From: Macrostomum hystrix
Taxonomy: Eukaryota > Platyhelminthes > Macrostomidae
Direction of reading: 5' to 3'
Length of the DNA: 64,000 nt
Assembly: GCA_950097015.1 (NCBI GenBank)
Contig: CATNEN010000038.1
Location: 13,944,001-14,008,000, forward strand
The translations under genes were made by a program, and so were the position numbers. The notes under the pieces are model-generated. The model was given only the letters and a program-made list of their open reading frames with translations. It ran no database searches and had not been told where the DNA came from. Below are positions 1 through 10,670 of the stretch, piece by piece. Within the stretch, counting starts at the first letter, position 1, and every line of letters begins with the position of its first letter.

Positions 1-425
1 AGTAACTTGTATCAACGGAAGTTACTTGTCTTAATGGACGTTACTTGTATTAATGGAAGTTACTTGAATTAACGGAAGTTGCTTGTATCAATGGAAGTTA
101 CTTGTATTAACGGAAGTTACTCGTATTAACGGAAGTTGCTTGAATTAACGAAAGTTACTTGTATTAAAGGAAGTTACTTGTAATAACGAAAGTTACTTGT
201 ATCAATGGAAGTTACTTAAATTAACGGAAGTTACTTGTATTAACGAAAGTTACTTGTATGAACGGAAGTACAAGCTACGAGTTACTTGTATGATACTCGT
301 AGCTTGTATCAACGGAAGTTACTTGTCTTAATGGACGTTACTTGTATTAATGGAAGTTACTTGTATTAACAAAAGTAACTTTTATTAACGAAAAAACTTG
401 TATTAATTAACGGAAGTTACTTGTA
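1..425. repeat. Minisatellite, ~19-bp unit
   Basis: Tandem copies of a unit close to ttacttgtattaacggaag, with variants (tatcaa, aatgg, cttaa). The array is interrupted near 270-300 by a short inverted piece (gtacaagctacgagttac). It runs off the left edge, so its full length is unknown. It lies 5' of the TIR-SAM exons and may be within an intron of that gene. Confidence 0.9.
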
Positions 426-553
426 TCATTTTAGAGACATTGGCACCCAACACTACAATAGAAGTAGAGGACGATGGTACTGCTGATGTCAACAGAGGTA
501 CGAGTATTATAACTGATTGCAGTCGGTTGATTGTGCATTTATTGATATCTTAG

Positions 554-2106
554 CTATGCAAATATGATACAGCTAAAATTTCGAAGAATTTTTTATCGCA
601 AATTGATAGAGTTTGTCGCGCAAGTTGCCAATACAGAAACAGATTTGCGTGACGCTAATCCAAAGCAGCAGCAGAAAATTTCTGGTAAGAGCCATTGCTA
701 GTGGCCCAGTCTGTGTACAAGGTGGGGCCTAGTCTGTGTACCAGGTGTGTGGCCTAGTCTGTGTACAAGGTGTGGCTTAATCTGGGAACAAGGTATTGCC
801 TAGTCTGTGTACACGTTTTGACCTAGTCTGTGTACAAGGTATGGCCTAGTCTGTGTACAAGGATAGCCTAAGTCTGTATACAAGGTGTGTGGCCTAGTCT
901 GTGTACAAGGTGTGGCTTAGTCTGGGTACAAGGTATTGCCTAGTCGGTGTACAAGTTATGACCTAGTCCTCGCACCAATTTCACAAAGCCAACCTGCGCT
1001 AAACTTCAGCCAGTCAGCTGATTGTCGGCTACTCAAGGAATGCCCCAGCAGACGCCACATTTGCCAAATGGCTTGTGGACCAGCTGAACAAGATTGGACA
1101 GGCGGTTAGTCGGACACCAGCTCAATATTTTTACGATTTGAGTGAGAAATTGACTCAAATTTACTTGAAAACTATATTTTGACCAGAGCTGGACAGTCGA
1201 TATAACTCCCAAGCTTTTGGAAGAGCCACCTCAGCAGCCAGAGCGTCTCTGTACCATAGATGCTATCAATGATTGCCGGGCCCTGATCTCCTGCGTATCG
1301 AGGGCCTACGAGGAGGACTGCGTCTGCAGGCACGGTAAGACAGCGTTGAACGGCTGAATGCGGGTCAGGGTGTGGCGCATTTAGGAGCAAGTAATTACAC
1401 GCTAACAGATTTCATTGGGCTATGACTACAATCAAGGACAATCAGCTACTCCCAAACCACCCAACAACCACCCAGCAACCACCCAGCAACCACCCAGCAA
1501 CCACCCAGCAACCCCCAGCAGCCACCCAGCAACCACCTAACAACCCCCAGCAACCATCCAGCAACCACGGCAGCAGGCAAGCCGTCGATCCCTACCATCC
1601 CTACAGAAGTGCAGCTCGCCTCGGAACTGCGCAAGCCCTGGATTGCTCTACGCTGCAATTCCGCACAGGACAGCTACAGCCCAGGCGGCTGGCTCCTGGC
1701 CTGTCTGGGCGATCGGGCCACCTGGGAAGCTTTGCTGGATTTCTCAAACAGAAATCTTTGGGCAGATTCATTGGACAAGCTGAGCAAACTGCTCAAAGAG
1801 CCACTAGAACCGTTCGTCGTCACCCAGTCGTCCACAATCGGCCAGCAGCGGTCGCGTCTAGACCCAGTCGCGAACTTCAAGAACTGGACGCCGTCGGAAG
1901 TTGGCGAATGGCTGGACAAACACGAGCTGCCCAAGGATCGCCTGAATTACCTGGACGGTGGCCACCTGCAGTTTCTTGCCGATCTAAAGAAGCACGCACC
2001 TGAAGCTTTCTACCGGATGCTGCGTGAGGACCTGGGTTTGAGTGGCTTCCTGTTAGTGTACCGGTTCGCCATGGCTGTTGAAAGCCTGCAAATTTACGGC
2101 CGATGA
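554..2106 (+). CDS. TIR-SAM domain protein (5' partial)
   Basis: I assembled four exons from splice consensus: 554-684, 1010-1104, 1187-1334 and 1607-2106. All junction phases agree, ending at TGA 2104-2106. The second and third exons give a TIR-like fold: LIVGYSR (beta-A/box 1), AINDCRALISCVS (box 2 region) and then DCVCRHEVQLA. That last string matches the WCxxE helix of TIR domains, with the glutamate kept and its codon split by the last intron. ELRKPWIALRC and GGWLLACLGD follow as later TIR strands. The C-terminal ~70 residues, from WTPSEVGEWLDKHELP to VESLQIYGR, look like a SAM domain. TIR domains act as adaptors or as NAD-cleaving enzymes, and SAM domains oligomerise. SARM1 has the opposite order (SAM-SAM-TIR). 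Upstream exons are missing or unclear: a possible exon near 432-494 has a phase that does not fit. Family calls are from motif reading only. Confidence 0.6.
688..965. repeat. Intronic minisatellite, ~22-23-bp unit
   Basis: Degenerate tandem copies of a unit containing ggcctagtctgtgtacaagg. It fills most of the first intron of the TIR-SAM gene, starting a few bases after the donor at 685. Confidence 0.85.
1449..1565. repeat. Intronic short tandem repeat, 11-bp unit
   Basis: About ten copies of caaccacccag with minor variants, in the last intron of the TIR-SAM gene. The open frames through it are repeat artefacts (poly Q/P/N-type). Confidence 0.85.
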
Positions 2107-2824
2107 GAGGAACTTCTGTTGCTGACTTTCCTTCTGACAAAACTGAGACTCGTTTCACCAGTATTCCAGACAATCTTAACAAATTTACAGCTGAATTTTA
2201 TGCGCTAGAACCACTTACACTCCAGTGAATTTTATATTTCACAAATGAACATTTTACTGAGGACGTTGCGTCAAAATATTTTTTTCGTTAACTGTTGGAA
2301 TTTTTTCTACGTGTGTAAGTATTTTTTATATTGAATAGATAAGGACAATATAAAACTGAAAGTTTTGCTCAAACACCTTCCGTAATAACCAATTTAGAAA
2401 TTTTAGACAATAAAATATCAAGCCGTTTTTTTAGTGACAGGGGTCAAGCAACACCGTCACGTGATGCTTGCGAGGCAAGGAACTAGGCCGACAATTGGAG
2501 TTATATAGGAAAAATATCTGAGGTGTCACGTGAGCGGGTAAATTAAAGTTGTTCTATTTTTAGAAACAAGGTCAAGGTCAAATGTGATGCGAGTATTGCG
2601 GGAATTTTTTTTGCCACGGGTTCTATTTTTAGCTTTTTGTACATATCGTACAAAAATTTCCTAGTGAATAAATCATTAGACAGCTTATACAATACTAATT
2701 TCGACTGTTCATAAAAGTAGTGGATCTGTCAGTGGATCAGAGGATTTGTACTATTTAATCAAAATCTATTTGTAATTTCATAGACGCGCCTAAATATGTG
2801 CGAAAGACATAATATTTCAGAAAG
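2107..2824. other. Intergenic, tail to tail
   Basis: No gene seen. It lies between the stop of the TIR-SAM gene and the stop of the next, minus-strand gene. AATAAA at about 2409 could end the TIR-SAM transcript. It holds two CACGTG E-boxes and the motif cluster listed separately. Confidence 0.5.
2554..2632. promoter_or_regulatory. Clustered MEF2-like and TCAAGGTCA motifs
   Basis: CTATTTTTAG (perfect MEF2-type site) occurs at 2554-2563 and again at 2623-2632. TCAAGGTCA (extended nuclear-receptor half-site of the ERR/FTZ-F1 type) lies between them, near 2572. CACGTG E-boxes lie about 30 and 95 bases upstream. Function is inferred from motif match only. Confidence 0.35.
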
Positions 2825-3838
2825 TTAATCTGCGCCTAAACTACTAGAAGTAGTGCAGTAGTTGACAAAATTAGCAAACAGCATCATGTCCTGGCAGTGG
2901 CATAGGGTCAGGCGGTGAATGCCGTGCAGATCGCACTGGCTCAGGATGCCATCAGCCTCCTTGTGTTTGAGATCCACGCCGTTCTGTGCGTACAGGTAGA
3001 CCAGCTTTCTCAGACTCAAGAGTTGGAATTTGATCAGCAATTGCTCTGGTACATCAGAGTCATCTTATGCAGCATAATTACCCGAAAAACAAAGCATAAC
3101 TTTAAAATTATAAAACGAAGCCTAGTATCAGGCGGTTTCGCAAAGCCGACATTTTACAACACCGAAATAAAAAACCCAAAACCCTTTGAAATTTCATTGC
3201 CTAGATAAAATACTTTACAACGTCCCAATGTCTCCATCACTGCAATGAATTTTGGCGTCGTGAAATTCCGATATCATGAAAAAAATTGTCCTACTCCTAC
3301 GTTGCGAAATTTCGTGTTTGTGAAACACCTTCGCGAAAATGCTGTGGGTTAACTCGGAACACACTTACGAAAATAATCTCGTAAATTGAGAGGCAGGATG
3401 AGCGACGTGAGAAATAGGGGTGTCACGGAATGGGGTAGCGCCTGAAAATAACGAGGTGGAGAGATAAGAAGGGGCCACAACGGTAAATCGATAATTAGTC
3501 AGTATGTACATACGTACAGGTAAACAATAACAGAAGGGGAGGAGCACTTTGTGAAGGGAAAGAGAGAGGGAGGGCCAAATTTCGCGACACCTGTACAGGT
3601 GGATGCTGTGTTTTTTTATAAATGAGTTTTTAGACATTTAAATCAGCAATCAGCACCTTCAACAGCGTGCTCACCTGACTCTCCGTGCTCAATATCCCGA
3701 AGAAGCCGTCAATCAGCTGTTGAAAGTTGAGCTCCAGATTGCCCATTGACACTATAGCGACAGCTCATCATGCTGCGCGAACTGCTGCAGTCGCCGCGAG
3801 GAGCAGTTGACGCCGAACAGGCACAGGCAGTAGGCAAG
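2825..3838 (-). CDS. 3' end of an unrecognised gene
   Basis: Two stretches read like exons. The 5' one starts at 3838 after a good acceptor (ttgccccag) and reads LAYCLCLFGVNCSSRRLQQF, then MGNLELNFQQLIDGFFGILS to a GTGAGC donor near 3675. The 3' one starts at 3063 and reads DSDVPEQLLIKF, then KLVYLYAQNGVDLKHKEADG, ending CTTSSSLGAD at the stop at 2825. The first stretch needs a one-base frame change near 3756 to stay open, and the phases of the two stretches do not join, so an exon is missing, the sequence has an error, or the gene is damaged. The helical, leucine-rich character could suit an armadillo-like protein, but I do not recognise the family. Confidence 0.35.
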
Positions 3839-3974
3839 CTGGGGCAATAGGTTAATTGCTTTTTTCCTAGCTTCCTGAAGACACGAACATCAATGACATC
3901 AATCTCAATGACAATTTAATATTACACAGAGCTGTCCCGTTGCACTCTCGGGGTAAAACTGCAGACTCTGTAGC

Positions 3975-4735
3975 TGATTTTCGAGGGTGTCAGGAGCAGG
4001 CAGTGAGATGTCAGGAAGGGTATCAGATGCAGACAGTGAGAAATCAGGGATAATGTCAGATTCAGGCTGTGAGATGTCAGGGGTGTCAGGAGCAAGCAGT
4101 GAGATGTCAGGGAGGGTGTCAGGAGCAGGCAGTGAGATGTCAGGGAGGGTGTCAGGAACAGGCAGTGAGATGTCAGGAAGGGTATCAGATGCAGGCAGTG
4201 AGATTTCAGGGATGATGTCAGATGCAGGCTGTGAGATGTCAGGGATGGTGTCAGGAGCAAGCAGTGAGAGATCAGGGAGGGTGTCAGGAGCAGGCAGTGA
4301 GATGCCAGGAAGGGTATCAGATGCAGGCAGTGAGATTTCAGGGATGATGTCAGATGCAGGCTGTGAGATGTCAGGGGTGTCAGGAGCAAGCAGTGAGATG
4401 TCAGGGATGGTGTCAGGAGCAAGCAGTGAGAGATCAGGGAAGGTGTCAGGAGCAAGCAGTGAGATGTCAGGAAGGGTATCAGATGCAGGCTGTGAGATGT
4501 CAGGGGGTGTCAGGAGCAAGCAGTGAGATGTCAGGGGGTGTCAGGAGCAAGCAGTGAGATGTCAGGAAGGGTATCAGATGCAGGCTGTGAGATGTCAGGG
4601 GGTGTCAGGAGCAAGCAGTGTGATGTCAGGGATGGTGTCAGGAGCAAGCAGTGAGAGATCAGGGAGGGTGTCAGGAGCAAGCTGTGAGATGTCAGGGAGG
4701 GTGTCAGTAGCAGGGAGTGAGATGTCAGGTCAGGC
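3975..4735. repeat. Minisatellite, ~27-30-bp unit
   Basis: Tandem variants of a unit built from agcagtgagatgtcaggg plus gtgtcaggagca. The repeat keeps several frames open on both strands (EMSGRVSGAGS-type peptides), but there is no domain or family behind them. It lies upstream of the visible 5' exon of the minus-strand gene and is probably intronic. Confidence 0.9.
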
Positions 4736-4739
4736 TGTC

Positions 4740-5199
4740 TGATGCAGTGAAATAATAAGACATGCATCAAACGCATGCACTGTTATACCAATATAAAATA
4801 ATAAATGTTTAAAATGTATGACATGTCAGGTGGACGACATGGACGCCATTGTGTACTAATTTCGTAGAAGATTTTGCATCTTCAGAGCTGCAACAAAAAT
4901 TACTAATTATAGTTGGGAAAAGTTTTAGAAAGCTCAACGTTGGCTATGTACAGACAAAAATTAAAAGCTCCGAATATCGCTTTCTATTTTTAATTCGCAC
5001 CAAACTAGAGAAAAAGTTAGTCTAGAAAGTATTCATGTGAAAAAATATAATATCCCTATAGAGTTCTGTTCTTTATTTTATTCTTTCAGTTGAGGCGCCA
5101 ATTCTAAGAATAGAACGCATCTACTGAAATGCAAAATACAAACAAAAAGCGTCTGCCATATTGATTGGTTTTAACTTAGGCAAGCTAATTGTTCTACTG
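4740..5199. other. Non-coding stretch
   Basis: No gene or repeat array recognised. It includes the 3' flank of the zinc-finger gene (stop at 5200, minus strand). Confidence 0.4.
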
Positions 5200-6309
5200 T
5201 TAGTAGCCATTCGGGGGCGTAGTTCCGTACATGACGGACCGGCATTCGTCTTCGTGCTGGGATATGCTGTGCCATGGCACAGTGGAGTGACAATAGCGGC
5301 ACTCTTTGACGTGGCGATTCTTTTCGAGACGCTTCAGCGGGTGGTTGCGACTGTACCAGTTGCGGATCAGGTAGCCAGGCTCCGTCCCGCGTGCCGTGTC
5401 GCTTGAGGCCGCCTCCACCTGGCGGTTTGAGGCGACAAGAAAGTTGAGTACTGTTTCTATGAGGGCCGAGAACTGCGTCTAGACGCATCAAATCAAATCA
5501 TGTCGAATGTATTATGTCGGATGTATCATGTCGGATGTATTATGTCGGATGAATTGTCAAATTTACGGTACCGAATTTAAGTTAGTAGGATGTGACGAGT
5601 CGCAAGTCGCATGTGCTTGTTGAATGTTTCATATTTCGAAAGTATCATGTCGAATGTATCATGTTAAATGTATCATGTTGGATGTATCAGGCTGAATGAA
5701 TCATGTTGAATGTGCAATGCTGAATGTATCATGCAGAATGTATTATGTCGAATGAATTATATCGAATTTACGGTACCGAATTAAACTTTGTTGGATTTGA
5801 CGTGTCTCAGTCGCATGTGCTTGTCAAATGTCGATACTCAAGTGTGAGTGTGAAAAAGCAACAAAAGCGAAAGGCCACCCCACCTCCTTCTTGCACTTGG
5901 CCTGGTGAGCCAGCAGCGAGGCGGAGCCGAACTCTATGCCACAGAAGCGACACGGCATGCCCTTGGAGTTGCAGCCCGCGAAGTCGAAGTCCAGATCGCG
6001 CCTCAAAAACTCCGGTATGGTGCCGCTCATGTCGCGCAGATATTTCTGCTCCGCGTCCTGGGCGGAGGACCAGTTCAGCGGGACTGGCATCATGATGGCC
6101 GGCTCCTCGCCCAGGAAGGTGCGAATTCCTGAGGGCAGCTCGTTGGCCAATTGAAACTGTCCGACATTGGTCAGCTGCTCCGGCCCGAAGGGGCTCGGCC
6201 TGCTGAAGCCGGACCGGTGGGACGATGCTCCATCGGAGTTGGTCTTGTTGGCTGTGCTGTCAAACTTGACATGTCTGCGGCTGCCCCCGTTGCCATTTGA
6301 AGACGACAT
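5200..6309 (-). CDS. C2HC-type zinc-finger protein, ZC2HC1-like
   Basis: Two exons, 6309-5884 and 5418-5200, joined in phase 0 (donor GAG|GTGGGG, acceptor ccag|GTG), encode 214 residues. Two zinc-finger modules have the spacing C-x2-C-x11-H-x3-C: C120, C123, H135, C139 (MPCRFCGIEFGSASLLAHQA) and C182, C185, H197, C201 (ECRYCHSTVPWHSISQHEDE). The N-terminal ~110 residues are Ser/Asn-rich with no clear fold. This paired C2HC finger is the hallmark of the ZC2HC1/FAM164 family, whose biochemical role is poorly known. The intron carries an 11-bp tandem repeat. The start MSSSNGNGGS is the first ATG in the frame, and an AG lies 15 bases upstream. I am confident of the fingers and less so of the exact family. 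Confidence 0.7.
5495..5755. repeat. Intronic short tandem repeat, ~11-bp unit
   Basis: Degenerate copies of tgtatcatgtcgaa / tgtattatgtcgga. A larger duplicated block (gaattgtcaaatttacggtaccg at about 5550, and its relative at about 5752) lies inside the ZC2HC1-like gene's intron. Confidence 0.75.
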
Positions 6310-6537
6310 GATTCGTTGAGTTCTGGTGCTCAGAGCTGGGTTTCTATCGTACTATAGAAAGTTGAATAAAACGTTTTCCATTTCTTACGGCTTGGGTTAC
6401 TCAGTTTCACTCTTCGGCCGAGGCTTAGCGCCCGATCTTGTAGGATTGGCCAGAGACGATGTCGATGTTGCAAAGTCGGCTGAGGACTCGTTTATCAGTG
6501 GCCTGGGTTTTTTCCGTCTTAAATATGTAATTTACGT

Positions 6538-6623
6538 CAAGGTCACGGTCTAGATCAGCCAATCAAAACGCACCTGCCTTGCCATAGATTGAAATTCGGT
6601 ATTTCCACGATGTCTATTTTTAG
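6538..6623. promoter_or_regulatory. TCAAGGTCA, CCAAT and MEF2-like motifs upstream of the C2HC gene
   Basis: TCAAGGTCA (about 6537-6545), AGCCAATCA (about 6556) and CTATTTTTAG (6614-6623) fall 230-315 bases upstream of the ZC2HC1-like start codon. The same pair of motifs occurs near 2554-2632. No experimental support can be seen from sequence. Confidence 0.35.
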
Positions 6624-6896
6624 AGGGTTCGATCCAGGCATGTACAGATGGGTAATTCACAAGGTCGTCCTCATGCATCTTCAGGTCATGCCCCAATAAA
6701 AAACTGCGAACTAGAGCATGTGTTATTGCCAACTAAAATCTTCAGAAAAAATAGTGTCAATGAAAACAGTGGTGTATTTTCAAAATGCGTCAAAAAATCC
6801 TAAAAAATAATCGGGGCTTCTGCAAGCAATGGCCAAAGTATGCTCAGGCGTGAGCATATGAACTCAGATTTTAAGAAAGACGTTCCATAGTAATTT

Positions 6897-8218
6897 CTAT
6901 TTATAAGGGCTGATTATTGACGATTTTGGTCGCTCTTTTGATCGGAACTTGTAGACGACGTTCACCAGGACGATGAAAGCGACGAGGATGGCGCACAGGC
7001 TGGCAGTGGAGATTCCCGCGTGGGCTAATGGGCTTCTGACGGCCTGTGGGGAAAATTAATCACGGGCTAAAATAGACTGAATGGCTGGCTGGGGCACAGG
7101 AATAGCAGTGGTTTAGCAGGAATTGCAGTGGGTTATCAGGAATAGCAATGGGTTATCAGGAATAGCAATGGGTTATCTGGAATAGCAGTGGGTTATCAGC
7201 AATAGCAGTGGGTTATCAGGAATAGCAGTGGGTTATCTGGAATAGCAGTGGGTTATCAGGAATAGCAGTGGTTTATCAGGAATAGCAATGGGTTATCAGG
7301 AATAGCAGTGGGTTATCAGGAATAGCAGTGGTTTATCAGGAATAGCAATGGGTTATCAGGAATAGCAGTGGGTTATCAGGAATAGCAGTGGGTTATCAGG
7401 AATAGCAGTGGGTTATCAGGAATAGCAGTGGGTTATCAGGAATAACAATGGGTTATCAGGAATAGCAGTGGGTTATCAGGAATAGCAGTGGGTTATCAGG
7501 AATAGCAGTGGGTTATCAGGAATAGCAGTGGGTTATCAGGAATAGCAGTGGGTTATCAGGAATAGCAGTGGGTTATCAGGAATAGCAGTGGGTTATCAGG
7601 AATAACAATGGGTTATCAGGAATAGCAGTGGGTTATCAGGAATAGCAGTGGGTTATCAGGAATAGCAGTGGGTTATCAGGAATAGCAGTGGGTTATCAGG
7701 AATAGCAGTGGGTTATCAGGAATAACAATGGGTTATCAGGAATAGCAGTGGGTTATCAGGAATAGCAGTGGGTTATCAGGAATAGCAGTGGGTTATCAGG
7801 AATAGCAGTGGGTTATCAGGAATAGCAGTGGGTTATCAGGAATAGCAGTGGGTTATCAGGAATAGCAATGGGTTATCAGGAATAGCAGTGGGTTATCAGG
7901 AATTGCAGTGGGTTATCAGGCATAGCAGTGGGTTATCAGGAATAGCAGTGGTTTATCAGGAATTGCAGTGGGTTATCAGGAATTGCAGTGGGTTATCAGG
8001 AATAGCAGTGGGTTATCAGGAATTTGATTGTCTGGAAATGGCAGTGAATATTGCGTAGCAGTGTTTTTAAGAGCAGTACAGCTAAGAAATCTACAATATA
8101 TTACCTTAGAGCCGTATGCACTGTCATACCAGTCGCCCTTTAATCCGGTGCTATCCTGAGTGAGCGCCTGGCCAGCGCTTATCATACCAGCGAGCAGCAC
8201 AGACAATGGCACAATCAT
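6897..8218 (-). CDS. Small single-pass membrane protein
   Basis: Two exons, 8218-8105 and 7043-6897, joined in phase 0 (AAG|GTAATA; cccacag|GCC), give 86 residues. Exon 1 encodes a signal peptide (MIVPLSVLLAGMISAGQALT) and a short extracellular part (GDWYDSAYGSK). Exon 2 encodes a transmembrane helix (about residues 53-70, SLCAILVAFIVLVNVVYKF) followed by a basic, Ser-rich cytosolic tail ending SPYK. It is predicted to be type I. I do not recognise the family. The ~1-kb intron is almost entirely a 20-bp minisatellite, and a related minisatellite lies upstream of the start codon. Confidence 0.55.
7085..8020. repeat. Minisatellite, 20-bp unit, in intron 1 of the small membrane protein gene
   Basis: About 46 near-identical copies of gggttatcaggaatagcagt. 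Some higher-order pattern is visible, because variant copies with aataacaatg recur at about 140- and 120-bp steps. Each unit contains TTATCA, the complement of a GATA-factor core (TGATAA). Confidence 0.95.
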
Positions 8219-8448
8219 TTTCTTTTGTTCTTGAGACTATTTTACAATTGGGAACGAAAACCGAATAGAAAGTATTGAAAATATCCGAAAGAATGTTCCC
8301 TCTTCATTCCTTACATAATTGAAGTGTCTATGGAAGATACTTTGTCTCTGCATCGCCAATGACTTCAATATACAGCAGATATAAATAGATCTGTTCTATC
8401 GTTTCTTGCTGTCTATGGCCCAAGACATAGGGGTCATGATCATGAAGG

Positions 8449-9165
8449 GCAGTGGATTATCAGGAATGGTAGCGGATTATCAGGAAAGTGAGTGAATGAT
8501 CGCGAAAGCCTGTGAATAACCGGGAAAGGAAGTGGATTATCAAGAAAGGCTTATCAGGATTATCAGGAGCATCAGAAGCATCAGGGAATGCTGTGGATTA
8601 TCATGAAAGGCTGTGGATTATCAGGCAATTTTGTAGATTATCAGGCAATGCTGTGGATTATCAGGAAAGGCTGTGTATTATCAGGAAATGCTGTGGATTA
8701 TCAGGAAATGCTGTGGATTATCAGGAAATGCTGTGGATTATCAGGAAAGGATTATCAGGATTATTAGAAAAGGCTGTAGATAATCAAGAAGGCCTCTATA
8801 TTTTCAGGAGATGCTTTGGATTATCAGGAAATGCTGTGGATTATCAGGAAAGACTGTGGATTATCATGAAATGCTGTGGATTAGCAGGAAAGGCTGTGGA
8901 TTAGCAAGCAATGCTGTGGATTATCAGGAAGGCTGTGGATTATCAGGAAAGGCTGTAGATTAGCAGGAAAGGCTGTGGATTAGCAGGAAAGGCTGTAGTA
9001 TTTCGGGAATGACTGTGGATTATCAGGAAGGCTGTGGATTATCATGAAAGGCTGTGGATTAGCAAGCAATGCTGTGGATTATCAGGAAAGCTGTGGATTA
9101 TCAGGAAAGGCTGTGGATTAGCAGGGAAGGCCTTACTATTTCGGGAAAGGCTGTGGAGTATCAGT
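8449..9165. repeat. Minisatellite, 20-bp unit, related to the 7.1-8.0 kb array
   Basis: About 35 more diverged copies of ggattatcaggaaaggctgt. The core ttatcagga is shared with the intronic array on the other side of the first exon. The start is 230 bases upstream of the small membrane protein's ATG, so the array occupies its presumed promoter side. Confidence 0.9.
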
Positions 9166-9695
9166 AAAAGCTCTAAGTGTAACACCAATTTAATCTCCAA
9201 TATATGTATCGAAGTTATTTTGGTGGACAAGTTACAAATAAATGTACATATCGTGTAGCAGTGACAATATCTTTATCGATTTATCAAGCCCGAGTAAAGA
9301 ACCATGAAGCAAATAAATGCACGTCATGTTTATATAAACGTTTTTTTGAAACAGCAACAGCAATTAAAAAATAAACATCGGCTAATCACATTTGCATTTA
9401 TTCATAGCAAGTGGGCTGTAGTGCTCCATATCGTACAAATAATATTAGTGAAAATACAGGCTGTATGAGCTCATATTTCATTTGAAGGACACAAAATGAA
9501 AGATGCATGAACATTAATTGAAAATTCGCTACCACAGCAATTCTGAGTGCATGTACATCTGCTTGCGTGTTCATTCCGTGAGGCAAACCAATTCGCACTC
9601 ACTATCAAATACATTGATGATCTAGCGTTTAGCACAATAACCTGACATAATCACTAAATTATGCAAACGATTTGTATAATTACACTATAGGTACT
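9166..9695. other. Non-coding stretch
   Basis: AT-rich, with no gene, array or RNA gene recognised. Confidence 0.4.
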
Positions 9696-10195
9696 GCATC
9701 TGGGAGGATTGCTGCTTGATCTGAGAGGATTGCTGCTTGATCTGGGAGGATTGTTGCTTGATCTGAGAGGATTGCTGCTTGATCTAGGATTGCTGCTTGA
9801 TCTAGGATTGCTGCTTGATCTGGGAGGATTGCTGCTTGATCTGGGAGGATTGTTGCTTGATCTGGGAGGATTGTTGCTTGATCTGAGAGGATTGCTGCTT
9901 GATCTAGGATTGCTGCTTGATCTAGGATTGCTGCTTGATCTGGGAGGATTGCTGCTTGATCTGGGAGGATTGCTGCTTGATCTGGGAGGATTGCTGCTTG
10001 ATCTGGGAGGATTGCTGCTTGATCTGGGAGGATTGCTGCTTGATCTGGGAGGATTGCTGCTTGATCTGGGAGGATTGCTGCTTGATCTGGGAGGATTGCT
10101 GCTTGATCTGAGAGGATTGCTGCTTGATCTAGGATTGCTGCTTGATCTGGGAGGATTGCTGCTTGATCTGGGAGGATTGCTGCTTGATCTGGGAG
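9696..10195. repeat. Minisatellite, 21-bp unit
   Basis: Copies of tgatctgggaggattgctgc(t), some 6 bp shorter (tgatctaggattgctgct). The unit length is a multiple of three and free of stops in two frames, which creates long LLDLGG-type and DQAAILP-type open frames on opposite strands. Neither has a start context, domain or codon variation like a gene. Confidence 0.95.
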
Positions 10196-10670
10196 ATACA
10201 ATGGCGCTTTTTAATTTGCTAAAGAGAGAACTAAATAACTCAAAACTTGTAGCGAGACAAGAAATATTTATTATAGACTGGTGCCTACAAGCAGATAAAT
10301 ATCTAGGAACAGAGAGCGGGTATTAAAATCTGCTTTACTGTGTTAGGAACTGAAAATCAGTAGCGACTATCTGTAATTACTTGTTAAATTACGTTTCTCC
10401 TAAGTAAAGTTTTGTAAAGAAAGCTAAAAAAATAACTTTTCCGTTAAATTAAACAGATTTATTATTGTCTAATTAGCAATAGCTTCTAATTCTTTTTTTA
10501 CCGTGACAATTTTTTGGAAAACACGCATTACAGAATAAAGACGTGTAACTTTATTTTTATACCACTATAGGCTTTCAATTTTAACTTCTCAAATAACAAC
10601 GGAGTCAACGGACAGTATTTAGGCGTCAGCGAAGCATTTCACGAAAGAGCATGAGCCTGAAAATGCTTGT
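10196..10670. other. Non-coding 3' flank
   Basis: AT-rich, with no gene recognised. It is the 3' flank of the PHD/RING gene (stop at 10671, minus strand). AATAAAG near 10530 is on the other strand. Confidence 0.4.

Noticed and set aside
3905-4776. Long open frames on both strands (MSGAGSEMSG / ISLPAPDTLP repeats)
   Set aside because: They exist only because a 27-30-bp minisatellite happens to lack stops. There is no domain, no codon-level constraint and no gene context.
9680-10326. Overlapping 170-205 codon frames (DQAAILP and LLDLGG repeats)
   Set aside because: Product of a 21-bp tandem repeat open in two frames on opposite strands.
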